Positions 35,364-43,916 are shown, counted from the first letter of the stretch. The stretch is 64,000 nucleotides of DNA from Alistipes sp. (GCF_020026455.1 NZ_JAHHQJ010000002.1:62001-126000); one strand, 5' to 3'. Notes: generated from the letters alone by a model not told the origin. Program-made: numbers and translations.

Positions 35364-37109
35364 ATGAGACCATTATTTCGTATTTCCTGTATTCTGCTTT
35401 GTCTGTTGTGCGTTACACCCGTCATGCAGGCCCAGCAACCTCCCGTCCCTGTCCCCGCCTCCTCGGGATTCAACCTCACGGCGGAGGATCTGAAGGATCC
35501 CCGTGCCGTCGGAAATCTCGAAACGCTCTGCCGCGTCTGGGGCTATGCCAAGTACCACCATCCGGTCTTCTGCGACACGCTGCGCCGTGTCGATGTCGAC
35601 AGCGCCCTGTTCGTCCTGTTGCCGCAGGTCGTGCACGCCGACCGGGAGACCCGCAACCGGCACCTGCTCGACTGGGTCCGCTCGCTGGGAGATTACACCC
35701 CCAACCGGGCCGAGTGCGAACAGGCACTGGCACCGCTCGAACTGGTATCGACCGTCGACCTGGCGTGGACCAGAGATACGACCCTGTTGGGGCGTGATCT
35801 GTCGCACCTGCTGCAGGACCTGCGTTATGCCGAGCGCGATGAGAACTACTACTTCCGCATGGGAACAATGGAAAACGGACAACCGGGTTATCACTACCTT
35901 TCGCTGTGCGGCGAGTCTTTCTATCCGACCCCGCAGATGGATAGCGGGCTCAACCTGCTGCTGCTCTTCCGGCTGTGGAACGTCATCGAGTACTACGCCC
36001 CGAACCGTTCGCTGACACTGCACCCATGGGAGGAGGTGCTCTCCACCTATATTCCTCTCATAGGTGTTGAAACGGACGGGAGACGTTTTGCCCGCCTCTA
36101 CATGCGGTTAATCCGCGAGCTCAACGACGGCCATGCCTACGCGCTGGTCGAGATGCTCTTCGGACAGCGGATACTGCCCGTGTGGCCGCTCCAGGCCGAA
36201 GGGCGCCTCTTTGTCGGCTACTCCGGCGACAGTGCCCTCGAACGGGGCGACGAGGTGCTGGCCATCGACGGAGAGCCTATCTCCAAACGACTGGAGTTGC
36301 TGCAGGAGTATGCCTCGCGGTCGAACGAGGCGAGCCTGCGCCAAGCCCTCCGTTTTCACGGGCTACGCACACGGCGCGATACCGCCGAGGTGGTTCGCCG
36401 CCGCTCCGGGTCCTGCGACACGCTCCGCGTGGCAACGGTGCCCTATGGCAGCGTCTCCCCCCCCCTTTACGACCCGGTACAGCTTGTGCAGCCGCCCTTC
36501 CGCCTGCTGGCCGATTCGGTGGGGTACATCTACGCCGGGACCTTCTCACGCGAGCACCTCGCCGAGGTCGGGCAGACGCTGCCCCGCACGCGGGCGCTCA
36601 TCATCGACCTGCGCACATGCCCACAGAATATGGACTTAACGCTGACAGCGCTCATTAGCCAGTCGCTGCGTACCGAGCCGGTCGTTGCCTGGCAGATGGT
36701 TCATCCGACGCTGGCCCTGCCCGGCCTCTTCTTCCGGCAGGAGCTGTTGCTGTACAATGGCTTCGAGGAGGGTGCCGAGCGGTGCACCCAGCCCTACAAA
36801 GGGCGGGTAATCTTACTGGCCGACGAAATAACGCAGAGCAATCCCGAGTTCCAGACCATGGCGCTGCAGAGCTGCCCGCAGACACTGACCATCGGCTCGC
36901 CGACCTCGGGCGCCGACGGGGATGTCGTCCTTCTCCCGTTACCCGGAGGGTTGATGACCAGTTTTTCGGGAGTCGGCGTCTTCTATCCGGACGGGACCCA
37001 GACCCAGACCGTAGGCGTGCGCCTTGATGTCGAGGTGCTGCCGACGGCCGAAGGGTTGCAGGCCGGGCGTGACGAGGTGCTCGAACGGGCACTGGAGCTG
37101 GCTCGCTGA
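35364..37109 (+). CDS. Exported S41-like serine peptidase
   Basis: A 581-residue exported protein; signal peptide ends near residue 23 (VMQAQ). N-terminal helical part (about 40-200, LCRVWGYAKYHHPVFC), a PDZ-like segment (about 275-330, LPVWPLQAEGRLFVGYSG then ALERGDEVLAIDGEPI), and the S41 core with DSVGYIYAGTFS, RALIIDLRTCPQ (about 412) and VILLADEITQSNPEFQTMAL (about 485). By comparison with Prc/CtpA, the Ser three residues before Glu in TQSNPEF corresponds to the nucleophile; the usual Lys-containing TFGKG loop is replaced by SPTSGADGD, as in other S41 subfamilies, so the mechanism may differ. It starts the segment bracketed by the 83-bp repeat. Confidence 0.82.
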   Translation: MRPLFRISCILLCLLCVTPVMQAQQPPVPVPASSGFNLTAEDLKDPRAVGNLETLCRVWGYAKYHHPVFCDTLRRVDVDSALFVLLPQVVHADRETRNRHLLDWVRSLGDYTPNRAECEQALAPLELVSTVDLAWTRDTTLLGRDLSHLLQDLRYAERDENYYFRMGTMENGQPGYHYLSLCGESFYPTPQMDSGLNLLLLFRLWNVIEYYAPNRSLTLHPWEEVLSTYIPLIGVETDGRRFARLYMRLIRELNDGHAYALVEMLFGQRILPVWPLQAEGRLFVGYSGDSALERGDEVLAIDGEPISKRLELLQEYASRSNEASLRQALRFHGLRTRRDTAEVVRRRSGSCDTLRVATVPYGSVSPPLYDPVQLVQPPFRLLADSVGYIYAGTFSREHLAEVGQTLPRTRALIIDLRTCPQNMDLTLTALISQSLRTEPVVAWQMVHPTLALPGLFFRQELLLYNGFEEGAERCTQPYKGRVILLADEITQSNPEFQTMALQSCPQTLTIGSPTSGADGDVVLLPLPGGLMTSFSGVGVFYPDGTQTQTVGVRLDVEVLPTAEGLQAGRDEVLERALELAR

Positions 37110-37309
37110 TATTTAGTCATCTCCTAAAAATACATTTATGCGCAGGTATTCAGCAGTTTAATCAATAAAAAGCGTTTGATAAATCGGCAAGATACTCTAT
37201 CAGAACAATATCTCGCAAAAATGGGCTTTTTAAGGGGCAACCAGATAATATGATTAAAAATTTCTGTGTTACCCCTGATGAATATAAGAAATAAAAACAT
37301 GAATGAAAC

Positions 37310-37359
37310 CGTGTTGGCAAAGAGTAAATAAAAAATTAACTTTGCCAACACGTTTTTTT
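37310..37359 (+). terminator. Hairpin with T-run downstream of the S41-like gene
   Basis: CGTGTTGGCAAAG and CTTTGCCAACACG (37310-37322, 37340-37352), an 17-nt AT-rich loop, then seven T's. The right half also contains TAACTTTG with a TTG 20 nt upstream, so the same sequence may be a promoter for the ankyrin gene. Confidence 0.6.
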
Positions 37360-37401
37360 ACAGTAAATCAGGACACTATATTTACGCGATCAAGAGTACT
37401 A

Positions 37402-38238
37402 ATGAAAACAATAATTATACGCTTGTTTTTCGCCTGTTTGTTATTTTCCTGCTCCGATTTGAGCAGGGAAAAAATCGCAGATCAATCGAAACTGACCGGC
37501 AGCGATTATCGTCTTTTTCAGAATACGCCAGCCTGGGAACTGGCCAAAGCTGTGGAGGACGGAAATACGGAACAGATCGACAAGATTGTTTCTGAAAATC
37601 CAGAGTTAATCAATTATCAAGAATCCAGATACGGCGAAACGCTTTTAATGCTGACAATTATGAACCAGCAGTTGAAACCGTTTAAGGCATTACTGAAAAA
37701 AGGGGCAGATGTGAATATACATGACACATTTGATGGCACCTCTCCTCTTATTATGGCTTGCTCTTCCGAATTTTACAACATTACTTTTGCCAAAACACTG
37801 ATTGAATATGGCGCTGATGTAAATGATGTTGAAACAGGAGAAAGGCGCAAGGAAAACGGCACACGGTTTACTCCATTAATAGCGGCTTCCAGAACAGGGA
37901 GATTAGATTTGGTCCGATTATTAGTGTTGAAAGGGGCTGATGTAAATTACCAGAACGAATTCGGTCAATCAGCGTTGAGTGAATCTGTAATGGTGGATGA
38001 ATATAAGGTAGCTTATTACCTGTTGCAAAATGGAGCTGACTACAATCGTCCCATTTACTACCGATTTGATTATTCTGTACCAATAGAAAAGAGTGATCCC
38101 AAAGATAAAGGGAAGCCAATGTATTTGTGGGATATACTGAAAGAGGATTTATCAGAATTTGGCACAAGTGAGTATAAATATAAAATGCGAATCATCGATT
38201 TCTTAAAAAGCAAGGGATTGGGTATTACCTCGAATTAG
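37402..38238 (+). CDS. Ankyrin-repeat lipoprotein
   Basis: A 278-residue lipoprotein (lipobox FACLLFSCSD, about 17). At least three ankyrin repeats between about 85 and 215: YGETLLMLTIMNQ with LLKKGADVN, TSPLIMACSSEF with LIEYGADVN, FTPLIAASRTGRLDLVRLLV with KGADVN, and a weaker fourth ending LLQNGADYN. Ankyrin lipoproteins in Bacteroidetes are often protein-binding, and some serve as immunity proteins to toxins, but no toxin gene is seen here. Base composition is clearly more AT-rich than the flanking genes, suggesting transfer. The ATG at 37402 is preferred, because the open upstream codons overlap the hairpin. Confidence 0.75.
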   Translation: MKTIIIRLFFACLLFSCSDLSREKIADQSKLTGSDYRLFQNTPAWELAKAVEDGNTEQIDKIVSENPELINYQESRYGETLLMLTIMNQQLKPFKALLKKGADVNIHDTFDGTSPLIMACSSEFYNITFAKTLIEYGADVNDVETGERRKENGTRFTPLIAASRTGRLDLVRLLVLKGADVNYQNEFGQSALSESVMVDEYKVAYYLLQNGADYNRPIYYRFDYSVPIEKSDPKDKGKPMYLWDILKEDLSEFGTSEYKYKMRIIDFLKSKGLGITSN

Positions 38239-38288
38239 ATTTTGAGATACGCTGAATAAAACAACAATAGCTAAAGGAGACGAATCTG

Positions 38289-38648
38289 ATGCAAGGAAGA
38301 ATTAAACGACTACTTATATTAGTTATCACCTCTATTCTTTTAATTATCTTTATATTAGTTATATCTATATTTGATATGGAAGAAGCAAATAATCCAAAAG
38401 GTGCAATAAGAAAAGGTGATTTAAAGGAATACTATTGGTTAAAGAAAATATCTGTTTCCGGAAATTTTATAAGAATATGTATATACAATGATTATGATGG
38501 CAAGTTAGCATTAGATGCAGATTTCCCTCTGGCAAATTTCAGTGATACGACATTAAATGATATTCGTATTTTTGAACCTTGCTACTTGGTATTATATAAT
38601 GGACATATAGTTGAACCATCTAAAATTTATGATGGATATCTAAAATAA
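38289..38648 (+). CDS. Small AT-rich membrane-anchored protein
   Basis: A 119-residue protein with a single N-terminal hydrophobic helix (about 8-28, LLILVITSILLIIFILVIS) and about 90 residues outside the membrane. No family recognised. It is as AT-rich as the ankyrin gene 50 nt upstream and probably co-transcribed. A terminator-like hairpin follows. Could be an accessory or immunity-type protein; that is only context-based. Confidence 0.55.
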   Translation: MQGRIKRLLILVITSILLIIFILVISIFDMEEANNPKGAIRKGDLKEYYWLKKISVSGNFIRICIYNDYDGKLALDADFPLANFSDTTLNDIRIFEPCYLVLYNGHIVEPSKIYDGYLK

Positions 38649-38708
38649 TGTTCCAAATTTAGAATTGCAAAAATAGAGCCTTGATTAATTAAGAATCTCT
38701 GATAAGTA

Positions 38709-38752
38709 AAAATGCGAAGACGGAAATAAATGTTCTGCCTTCGCGTTTTTTT
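38709..38752 (+). terminator. Terminator-like hairpin after the small membrane protein
   Basis: GCGAAG and CTTCGC arms with internal mismatches and a T-run (TTTTTTT) on the plus strand. Confidence 0.55.
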
Positions 38753-38773
38753 CGCAATTACATCATAAAACAG

Positions 38774-38944
38774 ATGGGCGAAGTCACCAAGCCCCGCCGC
38801 ACGCTGATTGTGCCCAACCCGGCGATTGCCACCTGTGCGACGCAGCGAACCTACAACCCCGCACGCCGCAGACTGCAGAACCTGACGGTCAACGCAGGCG
38901 GCAAGTCCACCATGAACAATGTCCATACCTACAACAGGCCTGAG
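38774..38944 (+). pseudogene. Unrecognised plus-strand gene fragment
   Basis: A GC-rich open frame from ATG 38774 (MGEVTKPRRTLIVPNPAIA...) runs into the integrase remnant at about 38945, where the sequence becomes antisense integrase. The fragment looks coding (Ala/Arg/Pro-rich, third-position GC) and unlike its AT-rich left neighbours. Family not recognised; junction suggests a rearrangement. Confidence 0.3.
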
Positions 38945-39618
38945 GGAAGGTCGGTCGACCGGCTCCATGTAGATATGTTTACCGTAAAACGGGTCCTTCG
39001 GAACCCAGCCGTTGCTTTGCGCGATGCGGATGATCTTCTTGAATTTTTCAGATTCTTCATCACCGTATTGTGAACACATCGCCTTACGGTCTTCATGTAG
39101 AACTCATAATCCTCGACCAAATGGACCGGCAATTCGTCCAGATAGAGATCCTCGGAGCCATACTCCTTTAACAGAAATTCGCCCGTGATGCGCATTAGAC
39201 TCTCGTAACGCTGTACGGTCGATGCGGTGAAGTCGATTCCGATCAAAGCCCGGCACCGTTTGTTGTGTTCCCGAAAGACCTCCATCAGGGTATGACGCTC
39301 GGGAAGGTCCTTGCCCAGGTAGCGATCCATAATCCCCGTAGCCGTAATCTCTTTCCCTTCTGCCTCTAGCGTGCGTCGCGTTTGCGCAATATTGAACGAG
39401 ATGGCCTCCAGCAGCCGGTTAATCTCACGGCCTTCCCGGTTGTTTTCCACAGCCTTGCCTCGGGATTGAATCCAATACCGGGGCAAGATGCGGGCCCGAG
39501 CACAAACTTCGGCACGTTGGCCGTTGACTGTGAGGCGTACATAAATCGGCGCTTTCCCTTCCTTGTCGATCCGAGTTTTGCGCAGGTAGTAAATCAGCGT
39601 GCAGGTTGTCCTTTCCAT
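38945..39618 (-). pseudogene. Frameshifted, truncated tyrosine-type integrase
   Basis: ATG at 39618 begins MERTTCTLIYYLRKTRIDKE, the arm-binding domain of Bacteroidetes tyrosine recombinases, followed by the SAM-like core-binding domain (RHTLMEVFREHNKR, TVQRYESLMRITGEFLL). At about 39044-39048 the T-run (A-run on the coding strand) has one base fewer than expected; after it the frame reads FKKIIRIAQSNGW and GKHIYMEPVDRP, which is normal for the family. After PVDRP (about 38945) the sequence no longer matches and the catalytic domain with the R-H-R-Y residues is missing. It lies 250 nt from tRNA-Asp, as expected for an integrated element end. Confidence 0.8.
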
Positions 39619-39753
39619 AACATCGTATTTACAGGTTGCAAAATTACTTTCAAGAGCCTTTTGCGTCAAGATGAAATACGATGCAAATCAATGAGTTAAA
39701 TGCTTATTCGGTGGACGATTCGGCCCTCGGAAAAAGTCCACCGATTTGGACAC

Positions 39754-39836
39754 CCGAAACCGGTTGTTTTTTGCTTTCTCATGCAGATAATCTAAAAACA
39801 AAAAGCCTCGTAAACTACTCGTTTACAAGGCTTTTG
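39754..39836 (+). repeat. 83-bp imperfect direct repeat, right copy; tRNA-Asp terminator
   Basis: Matches 34838-34920 at 68/83 positions. On the minus strand it is the terminator downstream of the tRNA-Asp gene (hairpin plus T-run). It therefore could be the chromosomal attachment region of an element inserted beyond the tRNA 3' end. Confidence 0.65.
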
Positions 39837-39866
39837 CTTTATTTAGCCCGACTCTTCATCGGCCTC

Positions 39867-39943
39867 TGGCGGTGCGTAGGGGACTCGAACCCCTGACCCC
39901 GTGCGTGACAGGCACGTATTCTAACCAGCTGAACTAACGCACC
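39867..39943 (-). tRNA. tRNA-Asp (GTC)
   Basis: A 7-bp acceptor stem GGTGCGT / ACGCACC, anticodon stem-loop CGTGC-CTGTCAC-GCACG with anticodon GTC, T-arm GGGGTTCGAGTCCCC, discriminator G and an encoded CCA (39867-39869, minus strand). The D-arm is AGCTGGTTAGAAT. Confidence 0.95.
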
Positions 39944-39962
39944 ATTCCGGTTATTGCGAGTG

Positions 39963-39992
39963 CAAATATAGCGCATTTTTTTGAATCAACAA
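39963..39992 (-). promoter_or_regulatory. tRNA-Asp promoter
   Basis: TTG (39990-39992), 19 nt, TATATTTG (39963-39970) on the minus strand, about 20 nt before the tRNA 5' end. Confidence 0.7.
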
Positions 39993-40009
39993 GCGATTCG
40001 AAGGCTTTT

Positions 40010-40546
40010 TCACACTTTTTTGAAAAAAGAAAATTGAACACTCCCGTAACTCCTTAATTGCCAGAACTCCTCAAAATCCGAAAAATTCATCTTTTTCGAA
40101 TGCTCGAAGATCAGAATGCCGCCCGGACGCAGCAAATCCCCCTCAAAAACCTGCTTCACCACCTGCTCGCTGCCTTCCAAATCGTAGGGAGCGTCGGAGA
40201 AGATCACGTCGAATTGCTTGGCGCAGCTTTTCAGATAGAGAAAAACGTTGGCCTTGACGGGGTAGAAATTTTCAATCCCCAGCATCGCTGCCGTCTGCCG
40301 GATGAAATTATAATGCACGGCATTGATCTCCACCGCCGTAACACTCCGTGCGCCGCGCGAGGCAAATTCATAACTGATCGACCCCGTACCGGCAAAGAGG
40401 TCGAGCACGTCGCACTCCTCGAAATCGACCAGGTTCCCCAGCACATTGAACAGGTTCTCCTTGGCAAAGTCGGTCGTGGGCCGTGCGCGCAGTTTTTTGG
40501 GCGGATTGATTGCCCGGCCACGGTATTTTCCACTGACTATTCGCAT
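40010..40546 (-). CDS. rsmD: RsmD-like 16S rRNA (guanine-N2) methyltransferase
   Basis: A 178-residue AdoMet-dependent methyltransferase of the RsmD type, which modifies G966 of 16S rRNA. Seen: N-terminal MRIVSGKYRGRAI, RPTTDFAKENLFNVL, AdoMet-binding VLDLFAGTGSISYEF (about 48), then the catalytic motif region FSDAPYDL (about 117). The family motif is DPPY; here it reads DAPY, a substitution in a motif usually strictly conserved. Length is slightly short. It overlaps the DUF3822 gene by 10 nt, an arrangement typical of Bacteroidetes. Confidence 0.88.
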   Translation of the reverse strand: MRIVSGKYRGRAINPPKKLRARPTTDFAKENLFNVLGNLVDFEECDVLDLFAGTGSISYEFASRGARSVTAVEINAVHYNFIRQTAAMLGIENFYPVKANVFLYLKSCAKQFDVIFSDAPYDLEGSEQVVKQVFEGDLLRPGGILIFEHSKKMNFSDFEEFWQLRSYGSVQFSFFKKV

Positions 40547-41151
40547 CTTGTCTCTCTGAATCGTTTGCCGAGCAGCTTGTGCGCCGCTTTCGGATTGTCG
40601 CCCGCAATGCGGAGCTCGTATTCCTTCAACGGGAAACAGCCCCCAAGCCGCTCGAAAAAGTAAGCTACCTCGATGTCCGTTGCCGCAGGAATCGCCTCGG
40701 CCAGCTGCAATTTGCCGCCGTCGTATACCTTAATATATAGAACTCCCGCACGGCGGCTCATCCACATGGTTTTGGCGGCATCCGCAGGGACGTGCAGCAG
40801 CGGGGTAGTGAAGCGCACCCGACCTCCCAGCTTTTCCGTCACCTGCCGCAGGACCTCGCGGTCGACTGCCGTTACGGCCACCGCCTCCGCTTCCGGATCG
40901 CTTGCAACAACACACTCCGCCGCCGTCGGCGGCATGCCGTTCGCCGCGAGCATCTCAGTGCTCCGCTCCGCGTCGAAGAGCTCTCCCGGCACAAGCATCG
41001 TGCGGGGCAGCAGCAGCTCCATCGTCACCTCCCCGTCTCCGGCAGACAGCTCCGCGAGCGCCGGGACCGAAAAAGAGTGTCCATCCAACGAGCGCTGAAT
41101 GGACACCTTATAGCCTGACTGCGGCTTGTTATTCCCAGTTTCCTGCTTCAT
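40537..41151 (-). CDS. DUF3822-like protein next to rsmD
   Basis: A 204-residue protein with an RNase-H/actin-like pattern (LELLLPRTMLVPGELF, TTPLLHVPADAAK and GVLYIKVYDGGKLQLA), matching the DUF3822 family that is almost always found directly upstream of rsmD in Bacteroidetes. No active-site residues can be assigned. It overlaps both neighbours (23 nt with the upstream gene, 10 nt with rsmD), so translation is coupled. Confidence 0.75.
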   Translation of the reverse strand: MKQETGNNKPQSGYKVSIQRSLDGHSFSVPALAELSAGDGEVTMELLLPRTMLVPGELFDAERSTEMLAANGMPPTAAECVVASDPEAEAVAVTAVDREVLRQVTEKLGGRVRFTTPLLHVPADAAKTMWMSRRAGVLYIKVYDGGKLQLAEAIPAATDIEVAYFFERLGGCFPLKEYELRIAGDNPKAAHKLLGKRFRETRCE

Positions 41152-41764
41152 TGTTACCGGAATCCATTGATCCGAACTTGATGCCGGGATAGCGGTTGAA
41201 GTTGTTCTGCTCTTCGTCGATCAGGTTGATCACCTCCTGATGGTAGGTCACCGTGTCAAGGAACATCTTGTAGGGGGCACGGCACTCCACAACGGGAATC
41301 ACGACCTTCGACTCGGTGGTGATGATACCGGCCTCCATGATGAACTGGGCCTTGTTGTCGGTTTCGGGGATGTAGCGGAAATTCTCAACATCCTGCCGTG
41401 TCAGCTTCTTGGGGGCAAAAATGGTGTCGATGACGGCGATCTTGAACTTTTCGATATTCTTTTTGCCCGACTTCTTCAGCATGGCCATAGCCGCCGAGTC
41501 GTCTTCGTCGACGATCTTGCGTTCGAGTTCGAGCGTGTCGTTCAGGACGAAGGCCGCCAGCGAGTCGAAGCTGGCCGTGAAATGCTGATACTTGGATTTG
41601 AATGCGCGCTGAGCCGTACGGATATCCTTGATGCGTTCGATAACCTGGGCTTTTTTCGCCTTTGTTTCTTTTTCGAAGCGGATCGGAGTCGAGATCTGAA
41701 CGTAGATGACGTAGACCAAACCCACGATTACTACGGCAAGAAAGATTTGAAAGATTTTTTTCAT
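41129..41764 (-). CDS. Single-pass membrane protein with pilin-like region
   Basis: A 211-residue protein. An N-terminal helix (IFQIFLAVVIVGLVYVIYV, about 3-22) is followed by a charged helix and RIKDIRTAQRAFKSKYQHFT (about 46), a pattern seen in pseudopilin-like membrane proteins of Bacteroidetes that measure or scaffold. The rest is unfamiliar. It is the first gene of a three-gene operon with the DUF3822 gene and rsmD. The open frame extends far upstream (to 43072) across the antisense helicase gene, but the ATG at 41764 is followed directly by the membrane helix. Confidence 0.7.
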   Translation of the reverse strand: MKKIFQIFLAVVIVGLVYVIYVQISTPIRFEKETKAKKAQVIERIKDIRTAQRAFKSKYQHFTASFDSLAAFVLNDTLELERKIVDEDDSAAMAMLKKSGKKNIEKFKIAVIDTIFAPKKLTRQDVENFRYIPETDNKAQFIMEAGIITTESKVVIPVVECRAPYKMFLDTVTYHQEVINLIDEEQNNFNRYPGIKFGSMDSGNNEAGNWE

Positions 41765-41785
41765 TTTTAAATAAATATTTGTTAT

Positions 41786-41793
41786 TAATTTTG
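41786..41793 (+). promoter_or_regulatory. -7 box of the RecD-like helicase gene
   Basis: TAATTTTG matches TAnnTTTG, 22 nt before the ATG at 41816. No clear -33 TTG. Confidence 0.4.
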
Positions 41794-41815
41794 CATCAAT
41801 TAAAAAACCCGACGC

Positions 41816-43231
41816 ATGTTCAGTACACGTATCGCGACCCAAATTTACGCTAAAATTTGTTTCGAAACAACTCCCGGACAAAAAAAAATTATAGAAAAAT
41901 TGTCCGAATACCTTGCAGACGATGATTTTTCGAGGATTTTCGTGCTGAACGGTTATGCCGGAACCGGCAAAACGACGCTTGTTGCGGGTCTTGTCGGCGC
42001 TCTTAAGGAATTGGGAATCAAACCCGTGCTGCTGGCTCCCACGGGGCGTGCCGCCAAGGTTCTGGCCCAATACGCTCACGAAAAAGCACTTACCATCCAC
42101 AAACGCATCTACCGCGAGCGGACGAATGCCGATTACGAATCGAAATTCTCGCTCAATATCAACCCCGAACGCGGGGCGGTGTTCATCGTCGACGAGGCCT
42201 CGATGCTCTCGGAGAGCACATCGGGCGGAGCCGTTTTCGGCAGCGGGTCGCTGCTTTCGGACCTTGTGGAGTATGTCCGCAGCGGCCGGGGATGCCGCCT
42301 GGTGCTGGTCGGCGACAGCGCACAGCTTCCTCCCGTCGGATCCGATTTCAGCCCGGCTCTCGACCCGTCGTCGATGGCCGCCTACGGCGACGTCGTCTAC
42401 GGCACGATGGACGAGGTGGTGCGCCAGGAGGCACAGTCGGGCATTCTCTTCAATGCCACGCTGGTGCGCTGCATGCTCGAAAGGGGGCTTTGCGAAATTC
42501 CCCGCTTCAGGATGGATTTTCCCGACATCGAGGCGGTCGAGGGCGGCGAGTTCCTCGAAAAACTTCAGGACAGCTATGCCCGCTACGGCCGCGACGAGAC
42601 GATCGTCATCACGCGTTCGAACAAGCGGGCCAACCGCTACAACGAGGGCATCCGCCGCAACGTGCTCTATGCCGAGGAGGAGATCGAGAGCGGCGACATG
42701 CTGATGGTGGTCAAGAACAACTACTACTTTCCCGGCCGCATCGAGGAGTGCCCGATGAACTTCATCGCCAACGGCGACATCGCGCGGCTGAAACGCCTGC
42801 GCCGGTTCGAGGATTTCTATGGCTTCCGCTTCGCCGATGCCGTGCTCGAATTCCCCGACTACAACGACACCGAGGTTGCGTGCAAGATCCTGTTGGATAC
42901 GATCGCCTCGGAGTCGCCTTCGCTCACGCGCGAGGAGTCCACGCGCCTTTTCTATGAGGTGGAGAAGGACTATGCGGAGATCAAGAGCAAACTGAAACGA
43001 TTCCGGGAGATCCGCGAGAATCCCCATTTCAACGCCATCCAGGTGAAGTTTTCCTATGCCGTCACGTGCCATAAGGCCCAGGGCGGCCAGTGGCGGGCGG
43101 TCTTCGTCGACCGCTGCCTGTTCGGCGACGAACCGATGTCGCGCGACATGCTCCGCTGGCTCTATACGGCCCTGACGCGCGCCTCCGATAAATTATACCT
43201 TGTAAATTTCGATGAACAATTCTATGAATAG
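41816..43231 (+). CDS. RecD/UvrD-type ATP-dependent DNA helicase
   Basis: A 471-residue superfamily 1 helicase. Motif I VLNGYAGTGKTTLV (about 45), Q-like residues TPGQKKIIEKL before it, motif II AVFIVDEASML (about 124), motif III LVGDSAQLPPVGS (about 165), VTCHKAQGGQW and LYTALTRASDKL (about 418 and 450), the last two being the UvrD_C_2 signature. It resembles the stand-alone RecD-like helicases of Bacteroidetes (without RecBC). Overlaps the glycosylase-like gene by 20 nt, so DNA repair genes cluster here with mutS. Confidence 0.9.
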   Translation: MFSTRIATQIYAKICFETTPGQKKIIEKLSEYLADDDFSRIFVLNGYAGTGKTTLVAGLVGALKELGIKPVLLAPTGRAAKVLAQYAHEKALTIHKRIYRERTNADYESKFSLNINPERGAVFIVDEASMLSESTSGGAVFGSGSLLSDLVEYVRSGRGCRLVLVGDSAQLPPVGSDFSPALDPSSMAAYGDVVYGTMDEVVRQEAQSGILFNATLVRCMLERGLCEIPRFRMDFPDIEAVEGGEFLEKLQDSYARYGRDETIVITRSNKRANRYNEGIRRNVLYAEEEIESGDMLMVVKNNYYFPGRIEECPMNFIANGDIARLKRLRRFEDFYGFRFADAVLEFPDYNDTEVACKILLDTIASESPSLTREESTRLFYEVEKDYAEIKSKLKRFREIRENPHFNAIQVKFSYAVTCHKAQGGQWRAVFVDRCLFGDEPMSRDMLRWLYTALTRASDKLYLVNFDEQFYE

Positions 43232-43799
43232 CGAACGCCACCCCCTCGAACCCTTCCTTCCCGAAAATGCCCGCCTGCTGATGCTGGGCAGTTTTCCGCC
43301 CAAACGCCTCCGCTGGTCGATGGAGTTCTTCTATCCCAACCTTCAGAACGACATGTGGCGCATCGTGGGCTACCTTGCCACGGGCGACAAAATGCACTTC
43401 CTGGCACCGGGCGGACGGCGGTTCGACCGGGAGCGCATCGAGATCTTCTGCCGCGAGCGGGGGATCGCACTCTACGATACTGCCGTAGAGGTCATCCGGC
43501 TCAAAGACAACGCATCGGACGCCTCACTTCAAGTTGTGCGCGAAGTCGACCTCGAAGCCCTTCTGACCCGCATTCCCGCCTGCCGGGCCGTCGTCACCAC
43601 GGGCCAGAAGGCCACCGACACGCTGCGTGCCATCACGGGCTGCAGCGAACCCGGCGTGGGGGAGTGCGTGCCGATGCCCTTTGCGGGCCGCGACCTGACG
43701 CTCTGGCGCATGCCCTCCTCGTCGCGGGCCTTCCCGCGCCCCGTGGAGTGGAAGGCTGAATTTTACCGCAAAATGTTCTCCGCAACCGGGATCCTCTGA
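43212..43799 (+). CDS. Uracil-DNA glycosylase-family protein
   Basis: A 195-residue protein of the UDG/MUG-like superfamily. Seen: the water-activating motif LLMLGSFPPKR (about 23), FYPNLQNDMWRI, and the C-terminal leucine-loop-like WRMPSSSRAFPRPVEWK (about 167), typical of family 6/hypoxanthine- or MUG-like members in Bacteroidetes. An in-frame ATG at 43224 is an alternative start. It overlaps the helicase gene end, and lies 117 nt before mutS. Confidence 0.8.
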   Translation: MNNSMNSERHPLEPFLPENARLLMLGSFPPKRLRWSMEFFYPNLQNDMWRIVGYLATGDKMHFLAPGGRRFDRERIEIFCRERGIALYDTAVEVIRLKDNASDASLQVVREVDLEALLTRIPACRAVVTTGQKATDTLRAITGCSEPGVGECVPMPFAGRDLTLWRMPSSSRAFPRPVEWKAEFYRKMFSATGIL

Positions 43800-43853
43800 C
43801 ACCTCCGGCTGAAAGTTCCGGACGTGCGGACGAAAAAAAATCGGACACCCGCT

Positions 43854-43883
43854 TTGCGCGGCATTTAAAAAGGCCTATCTTTG
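43854..43883 (+). promoter_or_regulatory. mutS promoter
   Basis: TTG (43854-43856), 19 nt, TATCTTTG (43876-43883), 33 nt before the TTG start codon. Confidence 0.75.
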
Positions 43884-43916
43884 TTGATTATAATATAAAT
43901 CATACAAGATCCTACT

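Noticed and set aside
41765..43072. N-terminal extension of the pilin-like protein across the helicase gene
   Set aside because: The frame stays open antisense to the helicase, but the membrane protein starts naturally at ATG 41764.
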